Below are positions 8,166 to 16,993 of a DNA stretch of 64,000 nucleotides, one piece after another (the stretch's first letter is position 1; each line of letters begins with the position of its first letter). Both the position numbers and the translations under genes were made by a program. The DNA is taken from positions 6,324,001 to 6,388,000 of the forward strand of contig NZ_CP058552.1 in NCBI RefSeq assembly GCF_013401555.1, in the 5' to 3' direction. The DNA comes from Paenibacillus sp. E222 (GTDB lineage Bacteria > Bacillota > Bacilli > Paenibacillales > Paenibacillaceae). Under the pieces are notes generated by a model. The model saw only the letters and a program-made list of their open reading frames with translations. It searched no databases and was not told the DNA's origin.

Positions 8166-8206
8166 AAAACAATACCCCACCGTTAATCGGATGGGGTATT
8201 GTTTTG
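8166..8206. terminator. Bidirectional terminator between YugP and LysR genes
   Basis: AAAACAATACCCCA pairs with TGGGGTATTGTTTT around a short loop, with A and T runs on both flanks. The LysR stop codon lies inside the loop. It serves both convergent genes. Confidence 0.85.
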
Positions 8207-9094
8207 CTGTAAACCGAAATAATTAAGTAAAAATGAACGAAATGACTGCGCAACAAGCGGAAGCTTGTCATCTGCACGGTGGATCAACCCGATCGTACGC
8301 GTCACTTTTGGATGAGAAATGGCTACATGCGCCGGTTGCAGCGGGTTCGTCTGGAAAAGCGCCATTTCCGGCAGCAAACTCACACCCATGCCAGCCGCAA
8401 CCAGCCCTCGAATCGTATCCGTCTCTTCCCCCTCAAAAGCAATCTTGGGCGTAAACCCGGCTTCAAGGCACGCGTGCCAGACAATCGGACGCAGAGAATA
8501 GCCTTTACTGAATAATACAAACTTATCATCTTTGAGCTGCTCTAACGCAATACTCTCTTCACCGGCCAATGGATGATTCGGCGGAAGGATCGCATGCAGT
8601 TCTTCCGTTAGCACAATGTCACCATCCACCTGGTCATGCTTCTCCGGAAATGGAGATATAAATGCCAAGTCCACTTCGGCCGATAACACATCACGAATGA
8701 GCGTCGGGAACATGCCTTGCTTGAATCTGAATTTGACGTTAGGATAACGCTGACGGAACGCTGCCACAACCGAAGGAATCAAGTGAATACCGAGACTGTG
8801 AGGAAAACCGATACGAATTTCACCATGCTCCGGGTCGAGAAACTCATGAACCTCCCCGACCGCTTTGTCCAGATCTTTCAATATACCTTCAACCCGTTTG
8901 CAAAAGAGCTGCCCAACGGCGGTCAACTGCAGATTTCGCCCTTTTTGCATAAAAAGGTCTACTCCCAGTTCTTCCTCCAGCTGATGAATCTGACGACTCA
9001 CTGCAGACTGCGCTACGTGCAATTCCTCCGCTGCCTGCGTAACATGCTCCTTCTGTGCCACTTTCAAAAAGTAATGCAACTGTCTTAATTCCAC
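8183..9094 (-). CDS. LysR-family regulator, GltC-like
   Basis: Transcription regulator of 303 residues with an N-terminal helix-turn-helix (AAEELHVAQSAVSRQIHQLE) and a two-lobed substrate-binding domain. It resembles Bacillus GltC along most of its length, as I remember that sequence, including the beginning ELRQLHYF and the C-terminal GMGVSLLPE. GltC activates glutamate synthase genes, but no gltAB lies in this window, so the target is open. I chose the GTG at 9094 because ELRQL is the conserved beginning and GGAGAG lies ten bases ahead; the longer TTG start at 9112 overlaps this ribosome binding site. It is convergent with the YugP gene. Confidence 0.85.
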   Translation of the reverse strand: MELRQLHYFLKVAQKEHVTQAAEELHVAQSAVSRQIHQLEEELGVDLFMQKGRNLQLTAVGQLFCKRVEGILKDLDKAVGEVHEFLDPEHGEIRIGFPHSLGIHLIPSVVAAFRQRYPNVKFRFKQGMFPTLIRDVLSAEVDLAFISPFPEKHDQVDGDIVLTEELHAILPPNHPLAGEESIALEQLKDDKFVLFSKGYSLRPIVWHACLEAGFTPKIAFEGEETDTIRGLVAAGMGVSLLPEMALFQTNPLQPAHVAISHPKVTRTIGLIHRADDKLPLVAQSFRSFLLNYFGLQQNNTPSD

Positions 9095-9166
9095 TGCCCC
9101 TGATCTCTCCAATCTGCTCTATACCCTACTTATCCGTGATTGCATTCCGTCTTCAGATCAATTTGA

Positions 9167-9793
9167 CTACTGCTTAAAGCTACGGGGTTTCCACAAGCGG
9201 ATGAGAAGTCCATAAATGAAGAATCCACCCAACAACCCGCCCAAATGCGCCATCCAGTTAATGCCCGTCATAGCAAAGGAAAAAATAATACCGAATACAA
9301 GCAGCGTATACAACGTTTTACGCGAGGTTTCGTCCATCATTGTTCGCTGGAACAAGGCTACATACAGAAACGCACCATAGATTGCGTAGATCGCACCTGA
9401 AGCACCTACCGAGATTGTCGTTGCTCCAACCGAGTTATACCAGGCAACAGCCAGAATATTACCCAGAATGCCTCCACCCAAGTACAACACACCATATCTC
9501 ACCGACCCAAGCAGTCGTTCCATTGGTGGTGCAAATACGATGAGAGCAAAGCTGTTAAACAACAAATGGCTGAAACCAGCATGCAGGAACATCGATGTAA
9601 TGTAACGCCACCAATCTGCTGCAAATAATTCATGGTTAACAAGCGCTCCAAACTTAAGCAACGTCATACTGTTTGTGGAACCACCGTTCAAACTGAGCAC
9701 AATAAACATAACAACATTGGCAATTAAAAGAATCGACGTCAAAGGGAAAAATTTTAAATAACTTTTCCAGTTCTCATACCTTATAAATATCAT
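9167..9793 (-). CDS. Rhomboid intramembrane serine protease
   Basis: Cleaves membrane protein substrates within the bilayer. The 208-residue protein has six hydrophobic segments, the L1/HxxxN region FLHAGFSHLLFNSFAL (Asn80), the nucleophile motif GASG (Ser132) and the catalytic His183 in WMAHLGGLLGG, so the Ser-His dyad is complete. It is a minimal bacterial rhomboid with no added domain. The ATG at 9793 has GGAGTGA 12 bases upstream, a slightly long spacing, and no better in-frame start is visible. Substrate unknown. Confidence 0.9.
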   Translation of the reverse strand: MIFIRYENWKSYLKFFPLTSILLIANVVMFIVLSLNGGSTNSMTLLKFGALVNHELFAADWWRYITSMFLHAGFSHLLFNSFALIVFAPPMERLLGSVRYGVLYLGGGILGNILAVAWYNSVGATTISVGASGAIYAIYGAFLYVALFQRTMMDETSRKTLYTLLVFGIIFSFAMTGINWMAHLGGLLGGFFIYGLLIRLWKPRSFKQ

Positions 9794-9867
9794 AAGTTTC
9801 TGCTTTCACTCCACCCTGTTCAGATCGGCCTGCAAATCTGACCCATTCTAATGATCCTTCGTCCGAA

Positions 9868-9898
9868 TTGGACAATGCCTTTCATAAAAGATTATAAT
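9868..9898 (+). promoter_or_regulatory. Sigma-A promoter candidate for tpx
   Basis: TTGGACA (9868-9874) and TATAAT (9893-9898), with 18 bases between TGGACA and TATAAT. Start near 9905, about 37 bases before the tpx start codon. Confidence 0.55.
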
Positions 9899-9941
9899 GG
9901 ATTTTGGCACGGATCACCAACTTATAAGGAGGAACATTATT

Positions 9942-10460
9942 ATGGCACAAGAACGTACAGGCGCAGCCACCTTTAAAGGCAACCCTATTACACTGATCGG
10001 ACCCGAATTGAAAGTGGGTGATCAAGCACCCAATTTTACACTGAGTAAAAACCTGGTTGAAGATGCATCCCTGAAAGACTTCGCAGGTAAAATCAAATTA
10101 ATCAGCGTTGTTCCTTCACTGGATACTGGCGTATGCGATGCCCAAACCCGTCGCTTCAATGTTGAAGCAGGAGATCTTGGAGACAATGTTGTCGTATTGA
10201 CAGTAAGCGTTGACCTTCCTTTTGCACAAGCACGCTGGTGCGGCGCAGCCGGAGTTGACCGCGTTGTAACACTGTCTGACTACAAAACACGTTCATTCGG
10301 TCAAGACTACGGTGTTCTGATCAAAGAATTCCAATTGGACATGCGCTCCATCTTCGTGTTGGATGCTGAAGACCGAATTACATATGTGGAATATCTGCCT
10401 GAAATGACAGACTCCCCTAACTTCGAGCAAGCGATTTCCGCTGTAAAAGCCTTGCTGTAA
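9942..10460 (+). CDS. tpx: Thiol peroxidase
   Basis: Atypical 2-Cys peroxiredoxin that reduces hydrogen peroxide and lipid hydroperoxides in the cytoplasm with electrons from thioredoxin. The 172-residue protein has the peroxidatic Cys65 in [14 protein letters not shown] and the resolving Cys100 in QARWCGAAG, both diagnostic for Tpx. AAGGAGGAA lies nine bases ahead of the ATG at 9942, which rules out the in-frame ATG at 9897. A sigma-A promoter precedes it and a terminator follows, so it is a single-gene unit. Confidence 0.96.
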   Translation: MAQERTGAATFKGNPITLIGPELKVGDQAPNFTLSKNLVEDASLKDFAGKIKLISVVPSLDTGVCDAQTRRFNVEAGDLGDNVVVLTVSVDLPFAQARWCGAAGVDRVVTLSDYKTRSFGQDYGVLIKEFQLDMRSIFVLDAEDRITYVEYLPEMTDSPNFEQAISAVKALL

Positions 10461-10483
10461 AAGGTAGTTCACGTTCAGAACAA

Positions 10484-10516
10484 AAGCGAGGAAGGTTAAC
10501 CTTCTCTCGCTTTTTG
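10484..10516 (+). terminator. Terminator after tpx
   Basis: AAGCGAG and CTCGCTT with inner AAGG/CCTT around TTAA, then TTTTT. The flanking A-run may let it also serve the convergent DUF1499 gene. Confidence 0.8.
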
Positions 10517-10533
10517 TTATTCATCCATCTATT

Positions 10534-10926
10534 TCAATCGTTTGACTTATACTTACTCAGCTTCTTATCCAAAACGGAGAACAAGTTCATGATCGTTCGA
10601 TAATTAGAACCCAGGTCTCCAAGTGAACCACGTGAAGCCGAATACATATCGACCGCACTTCGTACAGGACTTACCGATATAATGGAAACCGTAATATCCA
10701 TCGTCCGTCCAAAGGTAGTCCGCTTCTCCAGTATAACCTCTCCCACAGAAGGCACTTCATGCAGCACTTTATAACCCGGGATTTTTTTGAGTGTCGAAGA
10801 AACCTCTTCCCAGGCTCTGTCTTTGGATAAGTTATAATACCGTGTTTTTAATTTGGGATCCTTGGCTCGATCGCTGGTTCCCTCCATGCTGCGGATGATA
10901 CCGACGAGCGTTCTCTTTAAGGTCAA
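10534..10926 (-). CDS. DUF1499-like cytosolic protein
   Basis: Soluble protein of 130 residues without signal peptide or membrane helix. The conserved block VPSVGEVILEKRTTFGRTMD and the C-terminal SRGSLGDLGSNYR are typical of the DUF1499 proteins of Bacillales, whose function is unknown. It starts at the TTG at 10926, with AAAGGAGG seven bases ahead on the minus strand. An upstream in-frame ATG at 11049 would add 41 residues and overlap the terminator of the 6S RNA gene, so I reject it. Confidence 0.75.
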   Translation of the reverse strand: MTLKRTLVGIIRSMEGTSDRAKDPKLKTRYYNLSKDRAWEEVSSTLKKIPGYKVLHEVPSVGEVILEKRTTFGRTMDITVSIISVSPVRSAVDMYSASRGSLGDLGSNYRTIMNLFSVLDKKLSKYKSND

Positions 10927-11054
10927 GACCCTTCCTCCTTTGATGTAACCGTTCCATTTATGTATACTAGTGTAACATTGTTCATGTAGTAACAAAAGGG
11001 CAAGCGACACTTTTAACAAAATACAGCCAATCCAACAAAATAAGCTCAAATAAA

Positions 11055-11098
11055 AAGCACCCTGAAATTCCTGGATTAGAGGAAAGAGTCAGGGTGCT
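11055..11098 (-). terminator. Terminator of the 6S RNA gene
   Basis: On the minus strand GCACCCTGA pairs with TCAGGGTGC around a loop of about 24 bases that contains an inner TTCC/GGAA stem, followed by TTTTTATTT. Confidence 0.75.
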
Positions 11099-11302
11099 GT
11101 ACATGATAAAATAGGAACCCGCCTATGCCGTCCGGCTACATTGTCTTATGAACCTGCTTAGCAGGTGGGTGGCCGCAAAAATGTTTTTTGAAGTCCCCAT
11201 GTCATATAGACAGGGCGTTTCAGCAACATTCTGTATTGATCTCCCGAAGACATCATCATTGGTTCAAAACAACGAATAACCGAAACGTACATCGCAGGAT
11301 GT
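11099..11302 (-). ncRNA. ssrS: 6S RNA (probable)
   Basis: About 204 bases of noncoding sequence with its own promoter and terminator. 6S RNA binds sigma-A RNA polymerase by mimicking an open promoter and lowers transcription in stationary phase. The 3' half follows the order seen in 6S RNAs: ACCCACCTGC, a tight turn, GCAGGTTCATAAGAC, then AGCCGGACGGCATAGGCGGG, much like the CACCTTG, GGTTCAAGGG, GCCTGCGGCGGCAT order of the E. coli molecule. The 5' half carries the opposite strand (CGCCCTGTC, ATGGGGACTTC). GTACAT at one end and ATGTAC at the other can close the rod, although a local 5' hairpin competes. Ends are estimates. A covariance-model search with the Rfam 6S family would settle it. Confidence 0.75.
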
Positions 11303-11308
11303 ACAATT

Positions 11309-11337
11309 ATTATATCCCTAACTGTGTAAAAAGTAAA
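11309..11337 (-). promoter_or_regulatory. Promoter of the 6S RNA gene
   Basis: On the minus strand TTTACT (11337-11332) and TATAAT (11314-11309) with a 17-base spacer, placing the start near 11302. Confidence 0.55.
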
Positions 11338-11354
11338 TGGTGACAGCTCATGTT

Positions 11355-12191
11355 TTATTTTTGGAGATTATCTTGTTTTTCGTCAGATGGCTTAACCTCA
11401 GATGGTTCATGGGCCTCTATCGTCTCAACTGACTCCCCTGCCTGTTCTGCAGCTTGTGCAGCTTCCTCTTCTTCTTTCTTCAACTGCATCTTCTCCATCT
11501 GCTCCTGCATCTTATTAAACGTTGCGTAGAAGTTGAAGAAAGCAAACCAAGCAACAATACTAATAATGAAGAAGATGAACAAGACCGGATAACGAAAACC
11601 GATATAGAACAACAATCCACTTCCCAGCAGCGTGGAAAATACACGGAATGGTCTAATCAGCGTCAACAGCACCGCATTTTTGATGATCAATCCGATGGAC
11701 ATGTGGTAATGTACCACCATCGAGAAGAAGTTAAAGAGAGAAACAAACAGCAGCAGCAATAGTACGAGCATAATAATTCCGACCAGCTGCATATTCTTGA
11801 ATTGTGTCATATATACTGTGTAATCCAGATACATGATGGCAAACAGCAAGGTATAGAAGATACCTCCGATTAAACTTTGTTTGTAGTTCTCTTTGTAACC
11901 TACAAAGAAAGTACGGAAGATTGGCACGTCCGTATCCCCCATATTCCATTTACGTACAACCGTAAACAGGGCCGATGTCGCTGGGAATAGTGTAAGCGGT
12001 GCCACAATGGCTATAGCCCAGTTCATTTGTAGTGATTCGTTGGCCAGGTTCTGCTGCATCACGAGCAGTTTCATAATCAAGAAAAACAAGAACGGAGACG
12101 AACAAATAGCCCACAACAGATTGGTTGCGGCCAGTCTCGTAATCCACTCTGTAAGTCGGTAGATCCCACCCATAGCTCCTTTAAATTCCAA
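11355..12191 (-). CDS. YesL-like (DUF624) membrane protein
   Basis: Integral membrane protein of 278 residues with five or six helices in the DUF624 fold, often found near sugar importers or as a solitary gene; its molecular role is not known. The beginning EFKGAMGGIYRLTEWI is typical of the family. It starts at the TTG at 12191, which has GGAGGAG seven bases ahead; the next in-frame ATG, at 12173, has AAAGGAG too close. The last 55 residues form a charged tail (KMQEQMEKMQLKKEEEE and onward) predicted to be coiled coil or disordered, an addition beyond the core domain. No sugar transport genes are adjacent. Confidence 0.8.
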   Translation of the reverse strand: MEFKGAMGGIYRLTEWITRLAATNLLWAICSSPFLFFLIMKLLVMQQNLANESLQMNWAIAIVAPLTLFPATSALFTVVRKWNMGDTDVPIFRTFFVGYKENYKQSLIGGIFYTLLFAIMYLDYTVYMTQFKNMQLVGIIMLVLLLLLFVSLFNFFSMVVHYHMSIGLIIKNAVLLTLIRPFRVFSTLLGSGLLFYIGFRYPVLFIFFIISIVAWFAFFNFYATFNKMQEQMEKMQLKKEEEEAAQAAEQAGESVETIEAHEPSEVKPSDEKQDNLQK

Positions 12192-12323
12192 ACAATTCTC
12201 CTCCTCCGCAGCCTTGCGTCTAACCTGAAGTCTAATAATATTAATATACCTTATTATAGATAGGAAAAGCCAGCCCTTCCCGAAAAGAGATCGACAGTAC
12301 ACTGGTTTGGCCTAATCTGCACA

Positions 12324-12356
12324 TAAAAAAATGGAGCAGTCGCCCTGCCCCATTTT
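12324..12356 (-). terminator. Terminator after the DEAD-box helicase gene
   Basis: On the minus strand AAATGGGGCAG pairs with CTGCTCCATTT around GGCGA, then a run of seven T. Confidence 0.8.
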
Positions 12357-12374
12357 CCAGTTCACGCTTGTATA

Positions 12375-13958
12375 TTATTCGAAAGAAGAATCTTTCGCAG
12401 GACGACGTCCTTCGTTGTTGCTTGGACGCGGTTTGCGGTCACGGTTGTAACCACCTTCTCTGCTTCCACTTCCACTACCACTGCTGTTACGATCGCGGTT
12501 GTATCCACCACGTCCGCCGCCACTGCTGTTGCGATCACGGTTGTATCCACCGCCACCACCACTGCTGCGGTTGCCGCTGTAACCAGATGGTTTGCGTCCG
12601 CCAGAGCGAACATCCGGTTTACGACGTTTTGCACGAATTGGATCTTCAGGAGTCAGATCAACCTGAGCATCTTTTTTGTCACCTGTCAGGAGCTTCAGAG
12701 CAGCCGACAACAGTTGAACAGAATCATATTGCTCCAGCATTTGAATCGCGATACCTTTGTATTCGTTCAGTTCACCAGATTGTACGATTTCGAGCAAACG
12801 CTCAGCTGTCAAACGTTGTTTTCCTTCTACAGCCTCAGCCATAGTTGGCAGCGGTTTGCGCGGAATACGGTGACGTGTTACACGCTCGATAAAGTGCAGG
12901 TGGTCGATCTCACGCGGAGTAACGAAAGACCATGCAGCGCCCTCTTTACCCGCACGACCTGTACGGCCGATACGGTGAACATAACTTTCCGGATCTTGCG
13001 GAAGGTCAAAGTTCACAACGTGAGTTACGCCGGATACGTCGAGACCACGTGCAGCTACGTCTGTTGCAACGAGAACATCAATGCTGCCGTCACGGAACTT
13101 ACGCATTACTGTATCACGTTGGTTTTGCGACAAGTCACCATGCAGACCGTCAGCAGAATATCCACGTTTTTGCAGAGCTTCAGCCAATTCGTCAACACGA
13201 CGTTTAGTACGTCCGAATACAATCGCCAGTTCAGGAGATTCCATATCCAGCAAACGGCTGAGTGCTTCGAATTTTTGACGCTCTGGCACTTCAATGTAAG
13301 CTTGGTCAATCAAAGGTGCGCTTACTTGTTTAGGGATCACGGAAACGTGCTCAGGGTTGTTCAAGAATTGTTGAGCCAATTTTTGAATGTTAGGAGGCAT
13401 TGTTGCTGAGAACAGCATTGTTTGACGCTCGTCTGGAACTTGTTTCAGGATGGATTGGATATCTTCCATGAAGCCCATATCAAGCATTTCATCTGCTTCA
13501 TCCAATACAACAGTTTGTACATCATCAAGTTTGATTGTTTTGCGGTTGATGTGGTCCAGGAGACGTCCTGGTGTACCAATGATGATCTGTGGTTTTCTTT
13601 TCAGTGCACGGATTTGACGAACGATGTCTTGTCCTCCGTAAATTGGCAGGGAGCGCAAACCTTTGAAGCGGGTGAGTTTTTCGATTTCTTCGGCAACTTG
13701 GATCGCAAGCTCACGTGTAGGTGCCATAATGAGGGCGCGGATTTTTTCATCACTTTTGGAGATTTTGCTGATCAATGGAATACCAAATGCAGCGGTTTTA
13801 CCAGTACCCGTTTGAGCTTGACCGATCAAGTCTCTGCCTTCTAGAGCAAGAGGGATTGATTTGGATTGAATCGGAGTGGCCTCTTCAAAACCAAGTTCGG
13901 TGATTGCTTGCAGCACCAGTGGTTCAAGATTGAAATCTGTGAAATTTAAATTTGTCAA
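12375..13958 (-). CDS. cshA: DEAD-box RNA helicase (CshA-like)
   Basis: ATP-dependent RNA helicase for ribosome assembly, RNA decay and cold adaptation. The 527-residue protein shows the Q motif (PIQSKSI), AQTGTGKT (motif I), [20 protein letters not shown] (motif II), SAT (motif III) and [13 protein letters not shown] (motif VI). The last 80 residues are a low-complexity RNA-binding tail with three GGYNRDR repeats among Gly, Ser and Arg. The start is unusual: TTG at 13958 lies 12 bases from AAGGAG, while an ATT codon directly before it has the ideal 8-base spacing. A tandem repeat and hairpins occupy the leader. It is likely monocistronic. Confidence 0.93.
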   Translation of the reverse strand: MTNLNFTDFNLEPLVLQAITELGFEEATPIQSKSIPLALEGRDLIGQAQTGTGKTAAFGIPLISKISKSDEKIRALIMAPTRELAIQVAEEIEKLTRFKGLRSLPIYGGQDIVRQIRALKRKPQIIIGTPGRLLDHINRKTIKLDDVQTVVLDEADEMLDMGFMEDIQSILKQVPDERQTMLFSATMPPNIQKLAQQFLNNPEHVSVIPKQVSAPLIDQAYIEVPERQKFEALSRLLDMESPELAIVFGRTKRRVDELAEALQKRGYSADGLHGDLSQNQRDTVMRKFRDGSIDVLVATDVAARGLDVSGVTHVVNFDLPQDPESYVHRIGRTGRAGKEGAAWSFVTPREIDHLHFIERVTRHRIPRKPLPTMAEAVEGKQRLTAERLLEIVQSGELNEYKGIAIQMLEQYDSVQLLSAALKLLTGDKKDAQVDLTPEDPIRAKRRKPDVRSGGRKPSGYSGNRSSGGGGGYNRDRNSSGGGRGGYNRDRNSSGSGSGSREGGYNRDRKPRPSNNEGRRPAKDSSFE

Positions 13959-13981
13959 AATTATTCATACTCCTTCTATAT

Positions 13982-14004
13982 GGTGGACATGGTGGACAAT
14001 CCAC
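13982..14004 (-). repeat. Tandem 9-base repeat and hairpin in the cshA leader
   Basis: Plus-strand GGTGGACAT (13982-13990) is followed at once by GGTGGACAA (13991-13999), and GTGGA/TCCAC (13992-14004) forms a small hairpin. It lies just upstream of the cshA ribosome binding site and could affect translation. Confidence 0.35.
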
Positions 14005-14058
14005 TTTGTTGTCTGTATTCTTAAGTAGCGTTAATATTTATAGGTTATCCCATCAAGT

Positions 14059-14088
14059 CGAATTATTTTCACAAAAGAACATAATTCG
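14059..14088 (-). repeat. Inverted repeat upstream of cshA
   Basis: CGAATTAT (14059-14066) and ATAATTCG (14081-14088) are perfect 8-base arms around 14 bases. With no T-run it is not a terminator; it may be an operator or leader structure. The rest of the 303-base gap between cshA and the YitT gene shows no gene that I recognise. Confidence 0.35.
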
Positions 14089-14261
14089 TGAATGGGTCCC
14101 CAACATAAGACTAAAACTACATACATGTGTTTGAAACATTTCAAATTTTATCGTTCCATTTGGAAAAAGTTTCCTACTCAAGAATATCCACAAATCATTA
14201 TATCACAAAACAATTCAAGATTACCAGCAATCTGGTTTTAAATATAAATGAGGTGATTAAA

Positions 14262-15083
14262 TTGCCCAAAATGATTTGGCACTTTTTAGTGATCGTATTG
14301 GGTGCTGCAGCTATTGCCTGCGGCTTCAACTGGTTTTTGGTTCCCCATCAGCTTCTTAGTGGCGGGGTATCCGGTATTTCCATGCTTCTTGGTTATTTTA
14401 CAAATTTGAATCTTAGTATAATGTATTTTGTTCTTAACATTCCTCTGCTCATTGCAGGTTGGTTTATTCTTGGACGACGTTTCATTACATTAAGTATTGT
14501 TTCGGTAGCGGCCACTTCATGGTTCATCGGGCTTCTGCCTGTTTTTGTTGTGGCAACAGATCCTCTTCTGAGCTGTGTATTTGGCGGCGTATTAGTGGGA
14601 TTGGGCACCGGAGTTTCCTTTCGAGTAGGCGGATCCACAGGCGGGCTGGACATCGTTGGTTCCATTTTCACCCGTAATCGTGATTTCCCGATTGGTACGG
14701 TAATGGCTGGCATGAACGGAGCCATTATTATGCTCGCAGGTTATCTAAATGATGACTGGAACATCGCGCTTGCCTCCATGGTTTCGATCTATATCACAGG
14801 CAAAGTACTGGATCTGATTCATATCAGCCATGTCAAAGTCACCTTGTACATTATTACCAATGAAACCGAAGCGATGTTGAAAAAATTGCTTATTCGCCCT
14901 CGTGGGGTCACCAAAATTAAGACTCAGGGAGCATATACAGATATCGAAAAGGACATGTTAATGACAGTGACTACTCGCTACGAACTCGTTGAAATCAAAC
15001 GAATTATCAAGGAAACTGATCCGAAGGCATTTGTTAATATTGTGGAAACAGTTGGAGTTATGGGCTCTTTCCGCCGAAGTTGA
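14262..15083 (+). CDS. YitT-family membrane protein (DUF161/DUF2179)
   Basis: Membrane protein of 273 residues: five or six helices (the YitT membrane domain, residues 1-190) containing SGGVSGISMLLGY and VGGSTGGLDIVG, then a cytoplasmic DUF2179 domain (residues 200-270) that resembles a small ligand-binding fold. Its transport or signalling role is not established. It starts at the TTG at 14262, which has GAGGTG six bases ahead. A long in-frame upstream extension to 14127 is polar, lacks a ribosome binding site and is rejected. Confidence 0.87.
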   Translation: MPKMIWHFLVIVLGAAAIACGFNWFLVPHQLLSGGVSGISMLLGYFTNLNLSIMYFVLNIPLLIAGWFILGRRFITLSIVSVAATSWFIGLLPVFVVATDPLLSCVFGGVLVGLGTGVSFRVGGSTGGLDIVGSIFTRNRDFPIGTVMAGMNGAIIMLAGYLNDDWNIALASMVSIYITGKVLDLIHISHVKVTLYIITNETEAMLKKLLIRPRGVTKIKTQGAYTDIEKDMLMTVTTRYELVEIKRIIKETDPKAFVNIVETVGVMGSFRRS

Positions 15084-15252
15084 GACAGATGTACGGTTAA
15101 CAATTCAAAACATTGTGGTATAATAACGGTGTACGGCTCCTAAATATGTTGTATAGCAGGATGTGCCCTTCAATTTCACAGAACCATGTGCTTTTCCGAT
15201 TCGCGCCGAATGACTTACCATTTTGGAATTCGAGTAGGAAAGGGTGATTATT

Positions 15253-15447
15253 GTGGATATGGAAACGGTAAAACTGTTTGAAATCGTCAACAGATGGTGC
15301 CCGGAAATGCTCCCTTTCTTAAAACCGAATGAGCTCGACTCACTGATTGTTCTCCGGGATGGGCTGGGCATCCTGGAACAGGGAGACGCAATGGAAATCA
15401 TTCAGTACAGTATTTGTGAGCATCAAAATGAGATTTACATTCAATAA
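15253..15447 (+). CDS. Small conserved-looking protein, function unknown
   Basis: A 64-residue acidic soluble protein (VDMETVKLFEIVNRWCPEM to the end HQNEIYIQ). No family is recognised. GGGTGA five bases ahead supports the GTG at 15253; the ATG at 15259 is the alternative. It is followed by its own terminator, which supports it as an expressed gene. Confidence 0.6.
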   Translation: MDMETVKLFEIVNRWCPEMLPFLKPNELDSLIVLRDGLGILEQGDAMEIIQYSICEHQNEIYIQ

Positions 15448-15465
15448 TTTTTTTTAGATTGATCA

Positions 15466-15514
15466 CGCCGCTTCTTGTGGGGGTTACCCTCAACAGGAGG
15501 CGGTTTTCATTTTT
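15466..15514 (+). terminator. Terminator after the small gene
   Basis: CCGC...GCGG with inner GGTTACC-type pairing, followed by TTTTCATTTTT. Confidence 0.65.
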
Positions 15515-15547
15515 CCCATGTGTTTCATCACTTGAATATTATGGTTA

Positions 15548-15573
15548 AAAGCCCAGAGGCTTTATTGTATAAT
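15548..15573 (+). promoter_or_regulatory. Promoter with operator-like palindrome
   Basis: AAAGCC and GGCTTT around CAGA (15548-15563) sit directly before a TATAAT (15568-15573), in the spacer of the promoter of the next gene. The place suits a repressor site; the regulator is unknown. Confidence 0.35.
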
Positions 15574-15608
15574 TCAAACATGGAATGCACATAGGGGAGT
15601 GGAAATGA

Positions 15609-16790
15609 ATGAATATGTTTTGGGCTTTACTGGCTATGGCGTTGGGAACCTTCAGTGGTACACCAGGTACAGCCGAGCAAGGGAATCAACCCTTTCAATC
15701 ATTAACAAGCAGTTTCAACACCGCCATCATTCAATCTCAAAAAGACCAGGTCGTTATTGATGCGGATAACCCACCTGCCAAAATCGACCCACAACCCGAT
15801 GCACCCGTTGTCAAAGGCATTTACGTGACGGCTTACAGTGCTGGTGGTTCACGTATGACATCATTACTCGATCTAATGGATAACACCGAGCTCAATTCCA
15901 TGGTCATTGATATCAAGGACGATCTCGGATACATAACCTACCCTACGGAGAACAAGACGTTACAGGAAATGGGCAAATCCCAGCCTTTTATCCGTGATAT
16001 GGATGCTTTGATGAAACGTCTGCAAAAACATGATGTTTACCCAATCGCACGAGTTGTCGTATTCAAGGATACAATTCTCGCCAAGAAAAATCCGGAGCTC
16101 TCTTTCCGGAATAAGGACGGTTCCGTATGGGCCAATGGCAAAGGCGACAGCTTCGTCAATCCCTACAGCAAGGAAGTATGGGATTACAATATAGAGATTG
16201 CCAAGGAAGCTGCCAAATTGGGATTTAAGGAAATCCAGTTCGACTATGTTCGTTTTCCGGAAGGTTTTGAAACGCGTGCAGACGCACTGAAATACACCAA
16301 GTCCGACAAGTCCCGGGTCGACATTGTAGCCGAATTCGTGCAGTATGCACGCAAGGAACTTGCACCGCTGGGCGTTCGAGTCTCCGTTGATATATTCGGT
16401 TACGCGGCCTCAGTACCCGCAGCCGAGGGTATTGGACAGGATTTTGTGAAAATATCTGAAAATGTGGATGTCATCTCGCCGATGGTTTACCCGAGTCATT
16501 ACTCCACCGGCTGGTACGGTGTGAAGGACCCTGACAAAGACCCTTATACGACCATCAAAGGCTCCATGAAAGATACACATAAGAAGCTTGATCCAACCAA
16601 GGAGCTTAAACCCGTTATTCGCCCATGGATTCAGGACTTTACCGCAAGCTGGCTAGGCAGTGGACATTACATCAAATACGGCAAAAAACAGGTAGAGGAC
16701 CAGATCCGAGCAATGAAAGACATGGATGTGGATGAGTACCTGCTATGGAATGCCTCCAATCGTTATACACCAGACGTAAACTATAAATAA
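15609..16790 (+). CDS. Exported glycoside-hydrolase-like protein (DUF4015)
   Basis: Protein of 393 residues with a hydrophobic N-terminus (MNMFWALLAMALGTFSG) that looks like a signal sequence, then a TIM-barrel putative glycoside hydrolase domain (residues 75-390). Family blocks are VKGIYVTAYSAGG, MVIDIKDDLGY, FKEIQFDYVRFPEG and VDVISPMVYPSHY. The Asp residues in IDIKDD and QFDYVRFP are candidate catalytic positions. The polysaccharide target is unknown, probably in the envelope. GGGGAG nine bases upstream supports the start at 15609. It is a single-gene unit between a palindrome-bearing promoter and a terminator. Confidence 0.85.
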   Translation: MNMFWALLAMALGTFSGTPGTAEQGNQPFQSLTSSFNTAIIQSQKDQVVIDADNPPAKIDPQPDAPVVKGIYVTAYSAGGSRMTSLLDLMDNTELNSMVIDIKDDLGYITYPTENKTLQEMGKSQPFIRDMDALMKRLQKHDVYPIARVVVFKDTILAKKNPELSFRNKDGSVWANGKGDSFVNPYSKEVWDYNIEIAKEAAKLGFKEIQFDYVRFPEGFETRADALKYTKSDKSRVDIVAEFVQYARKELAPLGVRVSVDIFGYAASVPAAEGIGQDFVKISENVDVISPMVYPSHYSTGWYGVKDPDKDPYTTIKGSMKDTHKKLDPTKELKPVIRPWIQDFTASWLGSGHYIKYGKKQVEDQIRAMKDMDVDEYLLWNASNRYTPDVNYK

Positions 16791-16822
16791 TGGACTTTTA
16801 CTCTTATTCACTCTATTCCAAC

Positions 16823-16859
16823 AACCTCGTTCCATCTCATCTGGAGCGAGGTTTTTTTT
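16823..16859 (+). terminator. Terminator after the DUF4015 gene
   Basis: AACCTCGTTCC pairs with GGAGCGAGGTT, with one G-U pair, followed by eight T. Confidence 0.85.
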
Positions 16860-16993
16860 ACTATGTTCTCACCCATACCTTCCGAACAACTATGTTTCCC
16901 TCCCTATTCAAAATGAGTAAAATCCACTACAATAAATAGCTGTCCGAACATGAAAGTTTAGTGATAACTCTTAAGAATAGTGAGGCACTGCCA

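Noticed and set aside
12368..13409. Long reading frames on the plus strand opposite the DEAD-box helicase gene
   Set aside because: They are antisense shadows of the helicase, with odd Cys/His/Arg-rich composition and no ribosome binding sites.
14127..14261. Longer N-terminus of the YitT protein from an ATG at 14127
   Set aside because: The 45 added residues are polar and without a ribosome binding site, while GAGGTG supports the TTG at 14262.
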